Source of the DNA: Pseudoalteromonas prydzensis
Lineage (GTDB): Bacteria > Pseudomonadota > Gammaproteobacteria > Enterobacterales > Alteromonadaceae
DNA: 64,000 nt
Direction of reading: 5' to 3'
Assembly: GCF_001661495.1 (NCBI RefSeq)
Contig: NZ_BDDT01000007.1
Coordinates: forward strand, 62,001-126,000
Each line of letters begins with the position of its first letter. Within the stretch, counting starts at the first letter, position 1. Under the pieces are notes generated by a model. That model was given only the letters and a program-made list of their open reading frames with translations, was not told where the DNA came from and ran no database searches. A program made the translations under genes and the position numbers. Shown in pieces: positions 53,806-63,398 of this stretch.

Positions 53806-55708
53806 GATCCTCTTGCACTGCATAACGCCAACCTTTAAAAACTAGGCGACTCGCAGCACCTGATGAGCCGTTATTACCACCTGTGCTTACATTACCTAGT
53901 GCAGTATCGTAGTGAATACCACCAGCCCCTGATACATTCACTGTATTACCTAACACGGAACCTTTAAAGCCAACTGCCGAATTTATTTCAACATGACTAT
54001 TGGGTGCGTAAATAACGGCGTAAACTTGCTCAGTGCCACCAGAAAAGCTCACGCCAGTACCAGCACCGACATAATTGCTATAAATGCTAAACACTGGTTT
54101 GCCCTGTGCGGTAATACCATTTGCGGGGGTATAAACTTGCGCACCGCCACCAACGTTAAACTTACCCTGAATTATGATAGTTAAGCTGCTTTGCTCTGGA
54201 ATAGTCAATGAGCTTGCCCCATCCATTGTAAAGTCACCTTGTACAAATAGGGTGGCATGGTGGTTTTCTTTAACCGATAAATGGCCTTTTATGTTGATAT
54301 TATCAAAATATATAATGTCAGTTGGTTTTTCTAAAAAGCGCGTTGATTGCGCGGTTATATCGCCATCGGGTGTGCTGGCATTATCAACTAAAAAAACTGC
54401 TTTGCTAGTGTGTAGTTGCAGATGATCGCCTTTGCCTGAGCCACTGATGTATAAATCTTGATAGTTATTTAATGGATCATCTAAATCATTTATAGCGTTG
54501 TTGATGTTTAAAGGGTCGCAGCTGCTAGTGCCGCTTGTGGCGTCACCTTCAGTAAAATCTATTTTCTCTACGGGAGTAATAGTGTCAATAACCAGAGGTG
54601 GGGACGTTTTATAAGGTGCGCGGTTATACTCAGGGGTTTCACCAGTAAAGCGGCCTTTACCTAAATAACGTAAATCATCGTTGCTAATTGTGCTGCCCCA
54701 TTGGGTAAGTGCAACATCGCCTAATACCCTGACACCACCGCTGACGGTGCCACCTGTTTGACTATAATTGCCATGGCTTTGTACGCCGCCCAAAATAGTT
54801 GGTTGGTTAACCGTTGTATCACCTTGGCTAAGTACTTTGCCATCAATTGTGTTACCTGTGACATTAATATTAGCTCCCGATGTCACATTACCACCGGCAT
54901 AAGTTTGTTTTAGAGTAATATCCCCATTTGCCTGAATATTGCCAGCGACGCTGCCACTTTGTTGGCTGTAATACAGGTATGTCGTAACATTACCACCAAT
55001 TTTGCTATTGTTTGGTAAACTTAAAAAGCCATTTGAATGTACGTTACCGCTGATATCGGCAGAGCCAGTAAGTTGAATACTATTGGAGGCGATCACATCA
55101 CCAAAAATTTTCCCATTGCCTGATAAAATAATGGTGCTATCCCCATCCAATGTTTGTACAAAAGCGCGTTCGCTGATATTTTGGCTACCATCACTTAGAC
55201 TTGCGTTGTAATCGCCCAATGATGAATCATAACTGTCTATTTTCCCGCTACCGCTGAGACTGATACCTGAGCAGCCGGTGATCCCTGGTGAAAATGGCGA
55301 TTTACCAGTCTTGTCTGGTGTTTGCACAAATTCAAAAATAGCCTCTAAGTTTGCTTCACCTTCAAAGCGGTTACCTGTGCTAGAAATCACTAATTCGCCA
55401 TCTTTATTAATGGTTAAATCGGCATTAAAGGCAGTGTTATCAAGTCCTCCAGTACCATTGATATGGGTGCTTTGATTGACTAAGTCTTCTAAACTTTGTG
55501 TAGGTTCATCAAGCAGTTGTTGGTTGAGTTGCTGCATACTTGCGTATACACCTTTTTCAGCCATTAAGCGGGCATTGATCTGCTTTTGGTAATTACCACT
55601 GAGGCGTTCTTGAATAATCGTGTCGCGCAGTGAACTTAGTACCACCAAAGTTGCCATTGAGGTGAGTATTAACACCGTAATAAGGGTAAAGCCTTTTGAA
55701 TTTTTCAT
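53798..55708 (-). CDS. PilX-like prepilin N-terminus fused to a beta-solenoid (polymer-forming-like) body
   Basis: 636 residues. The N-terminus MKNSKGFTLITVLILTSMA is a type IV prepilin signal (cleavage after KG) but has Thr where Glu5 is usual, as in some PilX minor pilins; RDTIIQERLSGNYQKQINAR is the PilX block. From about residue 150 to 600 short Gly-rich beta repeats (SGSGKIDS, GSADISGNVHSNG, GGNVTSGANINVTG) suggest a right-handed solenoid. Likely exported and pilus- or surface-associated. Coupled to the FimT-like gene upstream (TAATG overlap). Confidence 0.7.
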   Translation of the reverse strand: MKNSKGFTLITVLILTSMATLVVLSSLRDTIIQERLSGNYQKQINARLMAEKGVYASMQQLNQQLLDEPTQSLEDLVNQSTHINGTGGLDNTAFNADLTINKDGELVISSTGNRFEGEANLEAIFEFVQTPDKTGKSPFSPGITGCSGISLSGSGKIDSYDSSLGDYNASLSDGSQNISERAFVQTLDGDSTIILSGNGKIFGDVIASNSIQLTGSADISGNVHSNGFLSLPNNSKIGGNVTTYLYYSQQSGSVAGNIQANGDITLKQTYAGGNVTSGANINVTGNTIDGKVLSQGDTTVNQPTILGGVQSHGNYSQTGGTVSGGVRVLGDVALTQWGSTISNDDLRYLGKGRFTGETPEYNRAPYKTSPPLVIDTITPVEKIDFTEGDATSGTSSCDPLNINNAINDLDDPLNNYQDLYISGSGKGDHLQLHTSKAVFLVDNASTPDGDITAQSTRFLEKPTDIIYFDNINIKGHLSVKENHHATLFVQGDFTMDGASSLTIPEQSSLTIIIQGKFNVGGGAQVYTPANGITAQGKPVFSIYSNYVGAGTGVSFSGGTEQVYAVIYAPNSHVEINSAVGFKGSVLGNTVNVSGAGGIHYDTALGNVSTGGNNGSSGAASRLVFKGWRYAVQEDQS

Positions 55709-56010
55709 TAAGCACAGCCCTGCGGTTGTTCGCTAAGCCAGCTTTGGCCGATTGGTAAAATACACAATTGCATATCAGTGGTGCTGCTATCATGATCAGC
55801 TATAGTGATTTGATTGCGCTTAACGGCTTCACTGCGCGAATATTTAAAGACGCTTTGTAACTGATTAGCATGAGTGACGAGGCGGTCATGTTTGATAAAC
55901 GCCATATAGCTTGGCGCTGCAAGCACAGCCATAATACTGATAATAGCGACGACTATCATTAGCTCAACTAAAGTAAAACCGGCTTGCTGGAAGTTACGAT
56001 GACAACGCAT
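55708..56010 (-). CDS. Truncated FimT/GspH-type minor pseudopilin
   Basis: 100 residues: prepilin signal QAGFTLVELMIVVAIISIMA (Glu5 present) and SRSEAVKRNQITI, the FimT helix end. FimT proteins are usually ~150-180 residues; here most of the GspH beta domain is absent and the frame stops after SWLSEQPQGCA. Either a short form or a deletion product. No pilV/pilW/pilY1/pilE neighbours exist, so the pair is an orphan. Confidence 0.7.
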   Translation of the reverse strand: MRCHRNFQQAGFTLVELMIVVAIISIMAVLAAPSYMAFIKHDRLVTHANQLQSVFKYSRSEAVKRNQITIADHDSSTTDMQLCILPIGQSWLSEQPQGCA

Positions 56011-56265
56011 TAATGGGGGAACACCTAAAAAGTCGAATAAAGCGGCTCCGTGGCGAGTTTATAAATCCTTTTTAGATGCTCATATTTTATGCCGTTTTGC
56101 GTATTAAATGTGCAATCAGGTATGGTAAGTTTGTAAATGTAGGTTACATATGTGGTTTTTTTGTTTTCATTACTGATTCATACATAGCTGTTATGCTAGT
56201 AGTAATTAAATGAGTAAATCTCATAACCTGAATTTAGGTTGATAAACAATAACAAGGAATGCAGT

Positions 56266-57354
56266 GTGCTTATTTTATTTGCCATAATCTCGACTATCTT
56301 ACTTATCGCCAGCGTGTTGCCACTTTCTTATAGTCAGCATTATATGGTTAGAGGTGGTGACTTTATTCGCTTGCAAATATGTTACGGCGCGCTTATTAAC
56401 TTGTTGCTAATTTTCAGTTATGCCATTTTTGTAACGAGTTCAATCCCACTTATTGTGATGATAGGCATAAACCTATTCGTACTTATTTTGCAAGGCTATT
56501 GGATTTATCCCTATTGTTGGTTTGCTCGTCATGAAGTCAAAAGCAGCGACCCTCAAGCTGAGCACAGTATTCGTATTATGAGTGCCAATGTTTTGATGTC
56601 GAATCATCACAGTGATGCATTGATTTCCTTGGTGAAGCAACATAAGCCTGATTTATTGATCACCCTAGAAAGTGATCTTTGGTGGCAAAACCAGCTCACA
56701 GCGCTACATAACGATTACCCGTATCGTATTGCTTGCCCTAAAGATAACCGCTACGGCATGCATGTATTCAGCAAGTATAAAATTATTCAATCGCAGATAT
56801 GTGAACTTGTTTCAGACGATATTCCCTCGATTCATATGTTGTTTGAAAACAATGCTGGCTTGCAGATGCAAGGTCACTTTATCCACCCAGAGCCGCCAAG
56901 CCCAACCGAAAAAGACAGCTCGCGAGAGCGTGATAGTGAATTAATTATAGTTGCTAAAGCAGTTAAAAATCCTATTAGGCCGGTCATTGTGGCAGGGGAT
57001 TTAAATGATGTTGCATGGTCTAGGAGTACTCAGTTGTTTATGAAGCTCAGCGGTTTTTTAGATCCACGTAAAGGCAGGGGGTTCTTTAACACCTTTCATG
57101 CTGATTACTTTTTTATGCGCTGGCCATTGGATCATTTATTCCACAGCCCAGGTTTTAGTGTTAAGCGCATTAAACGCTTAGCTAAATATGGTTCTGATCA
57201 TTTTGCTTTATTAACGGAGCTTGTTTATGAAGATGCGCAGCAGCAATCACTGACCGAAAAAGATGAGGATACCGATGAAATTGCGCAGGATTTAAAAATG
57301 AATGGGGTAAATAAGCATCAAGTGCCGACCTTTAAAAGTAACAAGGGCCTTTAA
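56266..57354 (+). CDS. Membrane-anchored endonuclease/exonuclease/phosphatase family protein
   Basis: 362 residues from a GTG at 56266: AAGGAA (56254-56259) is 6 nt upstream; the TTG at 56239 is an alternative. Three N-terminal membrane helices (about 2-22, 38-58, 62-85) precede an EEP domain: RIMSANVLMSNH, DLLITLESDLWW (Glu), IVAGDLNDVAWS (GDxN), PLDHLFHSP and GSDHFALLTEL. All active-site blocks are intact. Substrate may be nucleic acid or phospholipid; not decidable. Confidence 0.87.
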   Translation: MLILFAIISTILLIASVLPLSYSQHYMVRGGDFIRLQICYGALINLLLIFSYAIFVTSSIPLIVMIGINLFVLILQGYWIYPYCWFARHEVKSSDPQAEHSIRIMSANVLMSNHHSDALISLVKQHKPDLLITLESDLWWQNQLTALHNDYPYRIACPKDNRYGMHVFSKYKIIQSQICELVSDDIPSIHMLFENNAGLQMQGHFIHPEPPSPTEKDSSRERDSELIIVAKAVKNPIRPVIVAGDLNDVAWSRSTQLFMKLSGFLDPRKGRGFFNTFHADYFFMRWPLDHLFHSPGFSVKRIKRLAKYGSDHFALLTELVYEDAQQQSLTEKDEDTDEIAQDLKMNGVNKHQVPTFKSNKGL

Positions 57355-57363
57355 TGGCCCTTG
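57342..57363. terminator. Hairpin between convergent genes
   Basis: CAAGGGCC-TTTAAT-GGCCCTTG, an 8-bp perfect stem covering the stop of the EEP gene and lying before the end of the aldehyde dehydrogenase gene. Confidence 0.6.
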
Positions 57364-57378
57364 CGCCTATTTACACTA

Positions 57379-58755
57379 TTAGCTATTGACCATAATGGTT
57401 TTTATATTCACAAATTCACGAATACCAAAGCCGCCATGCTCACGGCCATAACCGCTGTCTTTAACCCCGCCAAATGGTAGATTTGGTTGAGCGAGGCCAT
57501 AGCCATTGATGTTAACCATGCCGGTATCAAAGTGCTTTTTCGCCAGTTCAATGGCTTTCTTTTCATCTTTAGAAAAAATACCGCCACCTAAGCCATAACG
57601 GGAGTCGTTGGCAATTCGCATCGCATCTTCGTTATCTTTAGCCTTGATAAGTGAAGCCACAGGACCAAATAATTCATCATCGTATGCGGGCATGCCCGAC
57701 GATAAATTCTCAAGCAAGGTAGCTGGATAGTAAAAACCTGTTTGCTTAGGAATTTCGCCACCCACAACTACTTTAGCGCCAGCCTTAACCGACTCTTGTA
57801 CTTGGTCATGAATTTTATCTCTTAAATCTTCACGTGCCATTGGTCCAAGATCTGTATCTTCGTCCATTGGATCGCCAAGTTTAAGCGCGTTAAATTGCTC
57901 AACAATGCCTGCTTTAAATTCATCATATAGAGCATCAACGACTACGAAACGCTTTGCTGATACACATGTCTGGCCGTTATTGATCATGCGACCTTGCAGG
58001 CATGCTTTAATTGCCAGCTCTAAATCAGCATCATCAAGCACCATGTAAGCGTCGTTACTACCAAGTTCTAAAACAGTTTTTTTCACGTGTTTACCCGCTT
58101 GTTCAGCCACTTTTTTACCTGTGCCATCACTGCCGGTAAAGGTTACACCGCGAATTGCTTGGTGGCTGATCAGTTCACTAGCTGTTTTGCCATCAATCAG
58201 TAAGTTTTTAAATACATGGCTAGGGAAACCTGCATCAGCAAACATCAGTTCTATTTTTTCAGCCATACCAAACACATTACCGGCGTGTTTAAGAACAGTT
58301 GTATTACCCGCCATAATGTTAGTAACGGCATAGCGTACAACTTGGTATAGCGGAAAGTTCCAAGGTTGTATGCCAAGTAAAACGCCCGTTGGTTGATAAG
58401 TAATTATCGCGTGGCCATTTTCCATTGAGCGCTCTTCATCCGCCAGCTGAGTTTGACCGTGTTCGGCACTGTAGCGACAGATTGCTGCGCAAAGCTCAAC
58501 TTCTTGTAAGCCTTGTGCATAAAGCTTTCCCATCTCTTGAGTCATCAGTGTTGCTAGTGACTCTTTTTGTTGCTCAAATACATGGGCTAATTGGTTTAAG
58601 TGTTTAGCGCGTTCGGTTAATGAAGTGAGGCGCCACTCTAAGAAAGCAGTATGACTTTTGTCTATCTCATTTTTTGCTTGCTCTAGGTTGAGCAGGGTAT
58701 AGTCTGCAATTGTTTGCTCGGTCGCAGGATTAATGGTGGTTACTGTGTTAGTCAT
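57379..58755 (-). CDS. NAD(P)-dependent aldehyde dehydrogenase, Sad/succinate-semialdehyde type
   Basis: 458 residues, similar in length and block order to E. coli Sad (YneI). Motifs: GIQPWNFPLYQV, TGSDGTGKKV (cofactor), ELGSNDAYMVLDDAD (Glu general base), NNGQTCVSAKRF (catalytic Cys), FGPVASLIKA and PFGGVKDSGYGRE. It oxidises a semialdehyde such as succinate semialdehyde; the substrate is inferred from family resemblance. AAGGAG before the ATG. Divergent from the nitronate monooxygenase gene. Confidence 0.88.
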   Translation of the reverse strand: MTNTVTTINPATEQTIADYTLLNLEQAKNEIDKSHTAFLEWRLTSLTERAKHLNQLAHVFEQQKESLATLMTQEMGKLYAQGLQEVELCAAICRYSAEHGQTQLADEERSMENGHAIITYQPTGVLLGIQPWNFPLYQVVRYAVTNIMAGNTTVLKHAGNVFGMAEKIELMFADAGFPSHVFKNLLIDGKTASELISHQAIRGVTFTGSDGTGKKVAEQAGKHVKKTVLELGSNDAYMVLDDADLELAIKACLQGRMINNGQTCVSAKRFVVVDALYDEFKAGIVEQFNALKLGDPMDEDTDLGPMAREDLRDKIHDQVQESVKAGAKVVVGGEIPKQTGFYYPATLLENLSSGMPAYDDELFGPVASLIKAKDNEDAMRIANDSRYGLGGGIFSKDEKKAIELAKKHFDTGMVNINGYGLAQPNLPFGGVKDSGYGREHGGFGIREFVNIKTIMVNS

Positions 58756-58957
58756 CTTTATCTCCTTACAAATTATATTAACTAAGCAGGGTGCAAAGCT
58801 AACACCAACTCTGTATTAATTTGTTTTATATTCTTAATGCACTGTAATTATTGGGTTTTTTATTTTTATTGGTTCATTTTTTTATTATTTTCAGTTAGCA
58901 TTTAGTTTTATGTCGGTAAAAAGTTCAGGTAGCTGAAAAAGTTACAAGGAGAAAGTT

Positions 58958-59995
58958 ATGGCGGTATCTTTTTTTAATACGCATTTAGCGCTTATTCAAG
59001 CGCCGATGGCGGGTGTACAAGACTTTCGTTTAGCTGCTGCTGTGAGTAACGCCGGTGGCTTAGGGTCATTACCTTGTGCCATGCTCTCTAAAGAGCAGTT
59101 GTTGAGTGAGCTCAGCAGCTTGACTAAAGCCACTGATAAGCCCTACAACCTTAACTTTTTTTGTCATACGCCAGCCAGCTACACACCGCCGCAAAAACAG
59201 CAGTGGCACAAATTATTGTCGCCTTACTTTGATGAACTGAATATTGACGACACGACTTTAGGCATGACGGCTTCCCGTCAGCCAATTGATGCAGACACTG
59301 TCGCGCTTATTGCGCCCTTCAAACCACCAGTTGTCAGTTTTCATTTTGGCTTACCAGCTAGTGATATTATGCAGCAAATTAAAAGCTGGGGTGGCAAAGT
59401 GATTTCTACGGCGACCACTGTTGATGAAGCTAAGTGGCTAGAAGCGAATGGGGCCGATGCTGTAATAGCACAAGGTTTAGAAGCAGGCGGCCATAGAGGT
59501 CACTTTTTATCAATGGACTTAAGTTTACAGCAGCCAACGGCGGTATTGGTTGAGCAATGTGTGCGGGAGCTAAATATTGCTGTAATCGCAGCAGGCGGCA
59601 TTGCAACCGTTGATGATGTAAAGCAAATGTACTCACTGGGCGCTGCGTTAGTCCAAGTAGGAAGTGCGTATTTGTTGTGCCAAGAGGCAACAACGTCAGC
59701 GCTGCACCGCGACGCTATTTTACAACAAGCGCCAGATAGTACCGCATTAACTACATTATTTTCTGGGCGCGCTGCCCGAGGGATTGAAAACCGCGTTATG
59801 CGCGAACTTGGCACTATGCCACAGCAAGCCCCAGCCTTTCCATTCGCCAGTATTGCACTTAGTGCATTGCGAGCTAAATCCGAAGCACAAGGCAAAAGTG
59901 ATTTTTCGCCGTTATGGTGCGGACAAAAATACATTGCAAGAGAGGGGATTAGTGCTGCTGAAATCACTGAACTGTTAGTACCAGTCGATGCATAA
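58958..59995 (+). CDS. Nitronate monooxygenase (2-nitropropane dioxygenase family)
   Basis: 345 residues, FMN TIM barrel. Motifs: APMAGVQDFRLAAAVSNAGG at the start, FHFGLPASDIM, VIAQGLEAGGHRGHF (FMN and catalytic His region), VIAAGGIATVDDVKQMYSLG and LFSGRAARGIENR. It oxidises alkyl nitronates such as propionate-3-nitronate. AAGGAG precedes the ATG. Overlaps the Crp-like gene by 8 bp. Confidence 0.9.
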   Translation: MAVSFFNTHLALIQAPMAGVQDFRLAAAVSNAGGLGSLPCAMLSKEQLLSELSSLTKATDKPYNLNFFCHTPASYTPPQKQQWHKLLSPYFDELNIDDTTLGMTASRQPIDADTVALIAPFKPPVVSFHFGLPASDIMQQIKSWGGKVISTATTVDEAKWLEANGADAVIAQGLEAGGHRGHFLSMDLSLQQPTAVLVEQCVRELNIAVIAAGGIATVDDVKQMYSLGAALVQVGSAYLLCQEATTSALHRDAILQQAPDSTALTTLFSGRAARGIENRVMRELGTMPQQAPAFPFASIALSALRAKSEAQGKSDFSPLWCGQKYIAREGISAAEITELLVPVDA

Positions 59996-60554
59996 CTTAG
60001 CGATGTTGCCGTTAGGAGATAGTTATCATGTATTGGCTAATGATTTGCTTGTTAAATGTGAGCAGCAATTTACGGTGAAAACATTTTCTCGCGGTGAGGT
60101 GATCTTACAACAGGGCGAAAAGCAGCAGTATGGTTACTTAATTTTAGAAGGCGTACTCGCTGCATTACACACTTCAGCAGAGGGCGGGCAAAAATGCAAA
60201 GAGTTTTATTTTCAAGATGAGTTTGCACTTTTATATGGTAACTGGCTTACAGATTCTCAAGCGCTTTATCAGATACAAGTGGTTAAATCAGCGCGATTAA
60301 TTGCCATTCCGTTAGCTGTATTTGAGCAGCCCGATTGGCAACAACTAAAACAACATTTATTGACCCAGCAATTAGTTTTTAAAGAAGCTAAAGAGGCTTT
60401 TTTATTATTAAATACACCAGAGCAGCGCTATCGCTATTTGTTAGCGCAAAAACCACATTGGCTGGCGCAATTAACCTTAACAGAAGTTGCAATGTATATC
60501 GGTGTTTCAGCCATTTCTTTATCACGAATTCGCCAGCGTCTTAACTTAAGTTAA
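59988..60554 (+). CDS. Crp/Fnr-family cNMP-binding regulator
   Basis: 188 residues: cyclic-nucleotide-binding-type beta-roll (about 25-115: FSRGEVILQQGEKQQYGYLI, FYFQDEFALLYGNWL) and a short C-terminal HTH (TLTEVAMYIGVSAISLSRIR). The cAMP-site Arg pattern of Crp (RSA) is not seen, so the effector is probably not cAMP. Translationally coupled to the nitronate monooxygenase gene, which it may regulate. Confidence 0.85.
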   Translation: MHNLAMLPLGDSYHVLANDLLVKCEQQFTVKTFSRGEVILQQGEKQQYGYLILEGVLAALHTSAEGGQKCKEFYFQDEFALLYGNWLTDSQALYQIQVVKSARLIAIPLAVFEQPDWQQLKQHLLTQQLVFKEAKEAFLLLNTPEQRYRYLLAQKPHWLAQLTLTEVAMYIGVSAISLSRIRQRLNLS

Positions 60555-60604
60555 GGCGCGGCAAGGCTAGGTTAAATTAGACTGCTGTTTTTTCAGGAGT
60601 CACT

Positions 60605-61111
60605 ATGTTTTTAGTTTCACAATGTTTAGTTGCTATCGCTACTTTATTAGACTTGGCGTCGTTTCAATTTAAATCACGAAAATTAATATTACTGTGTTTA
60701 TTCAGCTCTGTGTTATTAACTGCTGCGCATTTTTTCTTGCTAGATAAAATAAGTGCTAGTTTGTTAATGTTAATTGCCGCAGTTCGCTATTTTTATTGTA
60801 TTTTTAACCGTAGTCAGTGGGCTATGCTGGGCTTTATGTTGCTAAGTACTGTGGCTGTTGCATTAAGTTGGCAGGATTGGCTAAGCGGCTTGGCATTGCT
60901 TGCAACATTAATACAAACGTTTGCTTCTTTCCAACCGCGAGATATGTTGTTGCGACTATTTATGGTGTTCGGGACTGCATTGTGGATAAGCCACAATATA
61001 CTGGTGGGGTCACCGATGGCAGTGTTGATGGAATGCTTGTTTTTGCTCAGTAATCTGGTTGGGCTATGGCGTTTTTATTTCTGGTCGAAAGAAGCTAACA
61101 TAGCAGATTAG
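60605..61111 (+). CDS. YgjV family inner-membrane protein
   Basis: 168 residues, about five or six hydrophobic helices. YgjV-like features: LVAIATLLDLASFQFKSRK at the start, LSALLM-type RYFYCIFNRSQ and SFQPRDMLLRLFMVFGTALW, NILVGSPMAVLMECLFLLSN. Function unknown. AGGAG precedes the ATG. Same strand as the Crp gene, 50-bp gap. Confidence 0.85.
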   Translation: MFLVSQCLVAIATLLDLASFQFKSRKLILLCLFSSVLLTAAHFFLLDKISASLLMLIAAVRYFYCIFNRSQWAMLGFMLLSTVAVALSWQDWLSGLALLATLIQTFASFQPRDMLLRLFMVFGTALWISHNILVGSPMAVLMECLFLLSNLVGLWRFYFWSKEANIAD

Positions 61112-61140
61112 CTTCTTTACAGGGCTGTTAGCTGTTAACA

Positions 61141-61653
61141 CTAAAGTTGTTTCGCTATTTCTTTTAACAAAAAAGTCTCGCGAATAATCGACAAGCCTTG
61201 CTTATCACTGTTTGCCAACGTCCGCTCATTATGAGCAATGGCATCAAATATATTGACCCACTTTGCAGTCATGCCATTTTGTTGCTCATAATGCTCTAGT
61301 TGCGCTTGGCCTAATTGTTCATCGATGCTGCAAAAATAGCAGTAAGATTTTATATGGATCACAGTAAAATCGTCTTTATACCAAGGGCGGTATTCTTCAT
61401 AAAGCCCAAATTCACCGAGTACTTTGATGTTTTGTGCGCCAGTTTCTTCTTGTAGCTCGCGGATTAATCCTTGCTCTATGCTTTCACCTTCATCAATGCC
61501 GCCGCCAGGCAAGCTGAAATCTTCATAGCGGGCAGTGTACATTAATAAAATATCAGTGCCTTTTAAGGCAATTGCACGGCTCGTTAGGCGAGTAAATTGG
61601 TGAGGGTCTTTAGCATTAACACTAGGATGAGTTGCTGTTTTAAGTAATCGCAT
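61141..61653 (-). CDS. Nudix hydrolase
   Basis: 170 residues. A complete Nudix box: GGIDEGESIEQGLIRELQEE then TGA (fits GX5EX7REUXEEXGU). N-terminal RAIALKGTDILLMYTAR is the usual beta-strand pair. Substrate unknown. AGGAAA before the ATG. Unlike NudF at 4.5 kb, this box has no substitution. Confidence 0.9.
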   Translation of the reverse strand: MRLLKTATHPSVNAKDPHQFTRLTSRAIALKGTDILLMYTARYEDFSLPGGGIDEGESIEQGLIRELQEETGAQNIKVLGEFGLYEEYRPWYKDDFTVIHIKSYCYFCSIDEQLGQAQLEHYEQQNGMTAKWVNIFDAIAHNERTLANSDKQGLSIIRETFLLKEIAKQL

Positions 61654-61806
61654 AGCTTTCCTAACTATAAATATTTTAAAGAATTATATCGCAAAAGTGA
61701 TCAATAATTTTATTTACTACGTAAACTGTCGGTTAAGAATAAATCCTGTAGTATGAAAGGATTAATGTGTTAGGCTCAATAGTGATAAAAACATAGGGAT
61801 TTTTTC

Positions 61807-63147
61807 ATGTTAAACATACTTTTAGTTGATGATGATAATGAGTTTAGTGAGGTTGTTTGTCATATCGTTGAGTTTTTAGGACATAACATCAATACTGCGG
61901 CAAACCTAGCCGAAGCAGAGCAGTGGTTTGTTAATAATCATTTTGACCACGTTTTCCTTGATTTCATGTTACCAGACGGCAGTGGCTTGCATTTAGTTGA
62001 ACACCTCAAAAGCATAGGTCAAACACCTAAAATAACCCTTATTTCAGGCCACCCTTCAGTAAAAGGTAAATTAGCTGAAATGTGTGAACCAAATGTCGGT
62101 CATTTGGTTAAGCCTTTACAACGCGAAGACATTGAACGCGTTTTAAATCCAAAAAAAGCAGCAGCTAAGAAAAAAACAACACCTAGTATTAAAAAGCATT
62201 TTGGAACATTAATAGGCGAATCACCGCAAATGCAACAGCTGTATACCATGATTGAACGAGTGGCAAACACCAGTGCTAACGTGATGTTAATGGGTGAAAG
62301 TGGTGCCGGTAAAGAAGTGGTGGCGCAAGCGATTCATAACGCCAGCGCCTGCAGTGGCCCATTAGTGGCAACTAACTGTGGTGCACTTTCAAAAGAGTTG
62401 ATTGGCAGCGAGTTGTTTGGCCATGAAAAAGGCGCGTTTACAGGCGCTATTGCGCGTAAAGATGGCGTTTTTGAACAGGCAACGGGTGGTACCCTATTTT
62501 TAGATGAAGTAACCGAAATGCCAATTGATATGCAGCCTAATTTACTGCGTGTGCTGGAAACTAAAAAAGTCACTCGAGTCGGTGGTAGTAAAGAAAGCGC
62601 GGTTGATTGTCGAGTAATTTCTGCGACCAACCGTTCGCTGGAAGACCTCGCGCAAAATAATATTATTCGTGAAGATATTTACTTTCGGTTAGCGGTATTT
62701 CCTATTGATATTCCGCCACTTCGTGAGCGTAAAGAAGACATTAGTTTACTCGCTAGCGCATTTTTGGAGCAGTTAAATGACGAAAATAATACTGATTTTC
62801 AGTGGCAAGCCAGTCAGTTAAAACTGCTTGAAAGTTATGATTGGCCAGGCAATGTGCGAGAGCTTCGCCATGCGATTCATCGTGCCTTTATAATGAGCGA
62901 TCCAAAAGGTAAGGCAATTACCTTACCTGATAACTTAGAATCACCCTTTTCACGAGTAAATAAGCAAACTCAAGTAAATCAAGTCAGTGCTGGGCAAACT
63001 ATTGAAGAAGTTGAAAAAGAACTGATCCACGCGACTTTAGATAAAGTACAAGGTAATAAAACCCTTGCGGCACAAATGCTGGGAATAAGTACAAAAACCT
63101 TATACAACCGTTTAAATGCATACGGCGGGATTGGCGAATATAGTTAG
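61807..63147 (+). CDS. Sigma-54-dependent response regulator (NtrC family)
   Basis: 446 residues. Receiver (about 1-118) with acidic D8-D10, phospho-acceptor Asp52 (VFLDFMLPDGSG) and Lys in LVKPLQ. AAA+ domain (about 138-370): GESGAGKE Walker A, GAFTGA sigma-54 loop, GTLFLDEV Walker B, RLAVFPIDIPPLRERKEDI. C-terminal Fis-type HTH: GNKTLAAQMLGISTKTLYNR. It activates sigma-54 promoters on phosphorylation. First gene of the signalling set at the right edge. Confidence 0.94.
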   Translation: MLNILLVDDDNEFSEVVCHIVEFLGHNINTAANLAEAEQWFVNNHFDHVFLDFMLPDGSGLHLVEHLKSIGQTPKITLISGHPSVKGKLAEMCEPNVGHLVKPLQREDIERVLNPKKAAAKKKTTPSIKKHFGTLIGESPQMQQLYTMIERVANTSANVMLMGESGAGKEVVAQAIHNASACSGPLVATNCGALSKELIGSELFGHEKGAFTGAIARKDGVFEQATGGTLFLDEVTEMPIDMQPNLLRVLETKKVTRVGGSKESAVDCRVISATNRSLEDLAQNNIIREDIYFRLAVFPIDIPPLRERKEDISLLASAFLEQLNDENNTDFQWQASQLKLLESYDWPGNVRELRHAIHRAFIMSDPKGKAITLPDNLESPFSRVNKQTQVNQVSAGQTIEEVEKELIHATLDKVQGNKTLAAQMLGISTKTLYNRLNAYGGIGEYS

Positions 63148-63167
63148 ATAATTACGACAGGAGAAAC

Positions 63168-63377
63168 ATGAGTAATAACGAACCGTTAAATAAACTCGTT
63201 CACGATGCACGAGCACCGCTTAATCGTATCTCGATGAATGCTGAGCTAATCAAGTTGGTACTTGAAAATGATATGCCTAAAGATAAAGCCTTAGCAGCAT
63301 TAGATAAAATAATTAGTAATTGCCAACAATGTAGTGACAGTTTGCAAAAAATTGCTGATTCAGATGCCACCGCATAA
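63168..63377 (+). CDS. Stand-alone HisKA-like (dimerisation/phosphotransfer) small protein
   Basis: 69 residues, nearly all one helical hairpin. LNKLVHDARAPLNRISMNAE carries the H-box pattern (His12, HDxRxPLxxI), followed by a second helix ALDKIISNCQQCSDSLQKI. No ATPase domain follows; the stop is clear and AGGAG precedes the ATG. It sits between the response regulator and the CHASE3 sensor, so it may be a phosphorelay or docking protein. Confidence 0.7.
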   Translation: MSNNEPLNKLVHDARAPLNRISMNAELIKLVLENDMPKDKALAALDKIISNCQQCSDSLQKIADSDATA

Positions 63378-63398
63378 ACAGTATTTAAGGGAAAGTAA

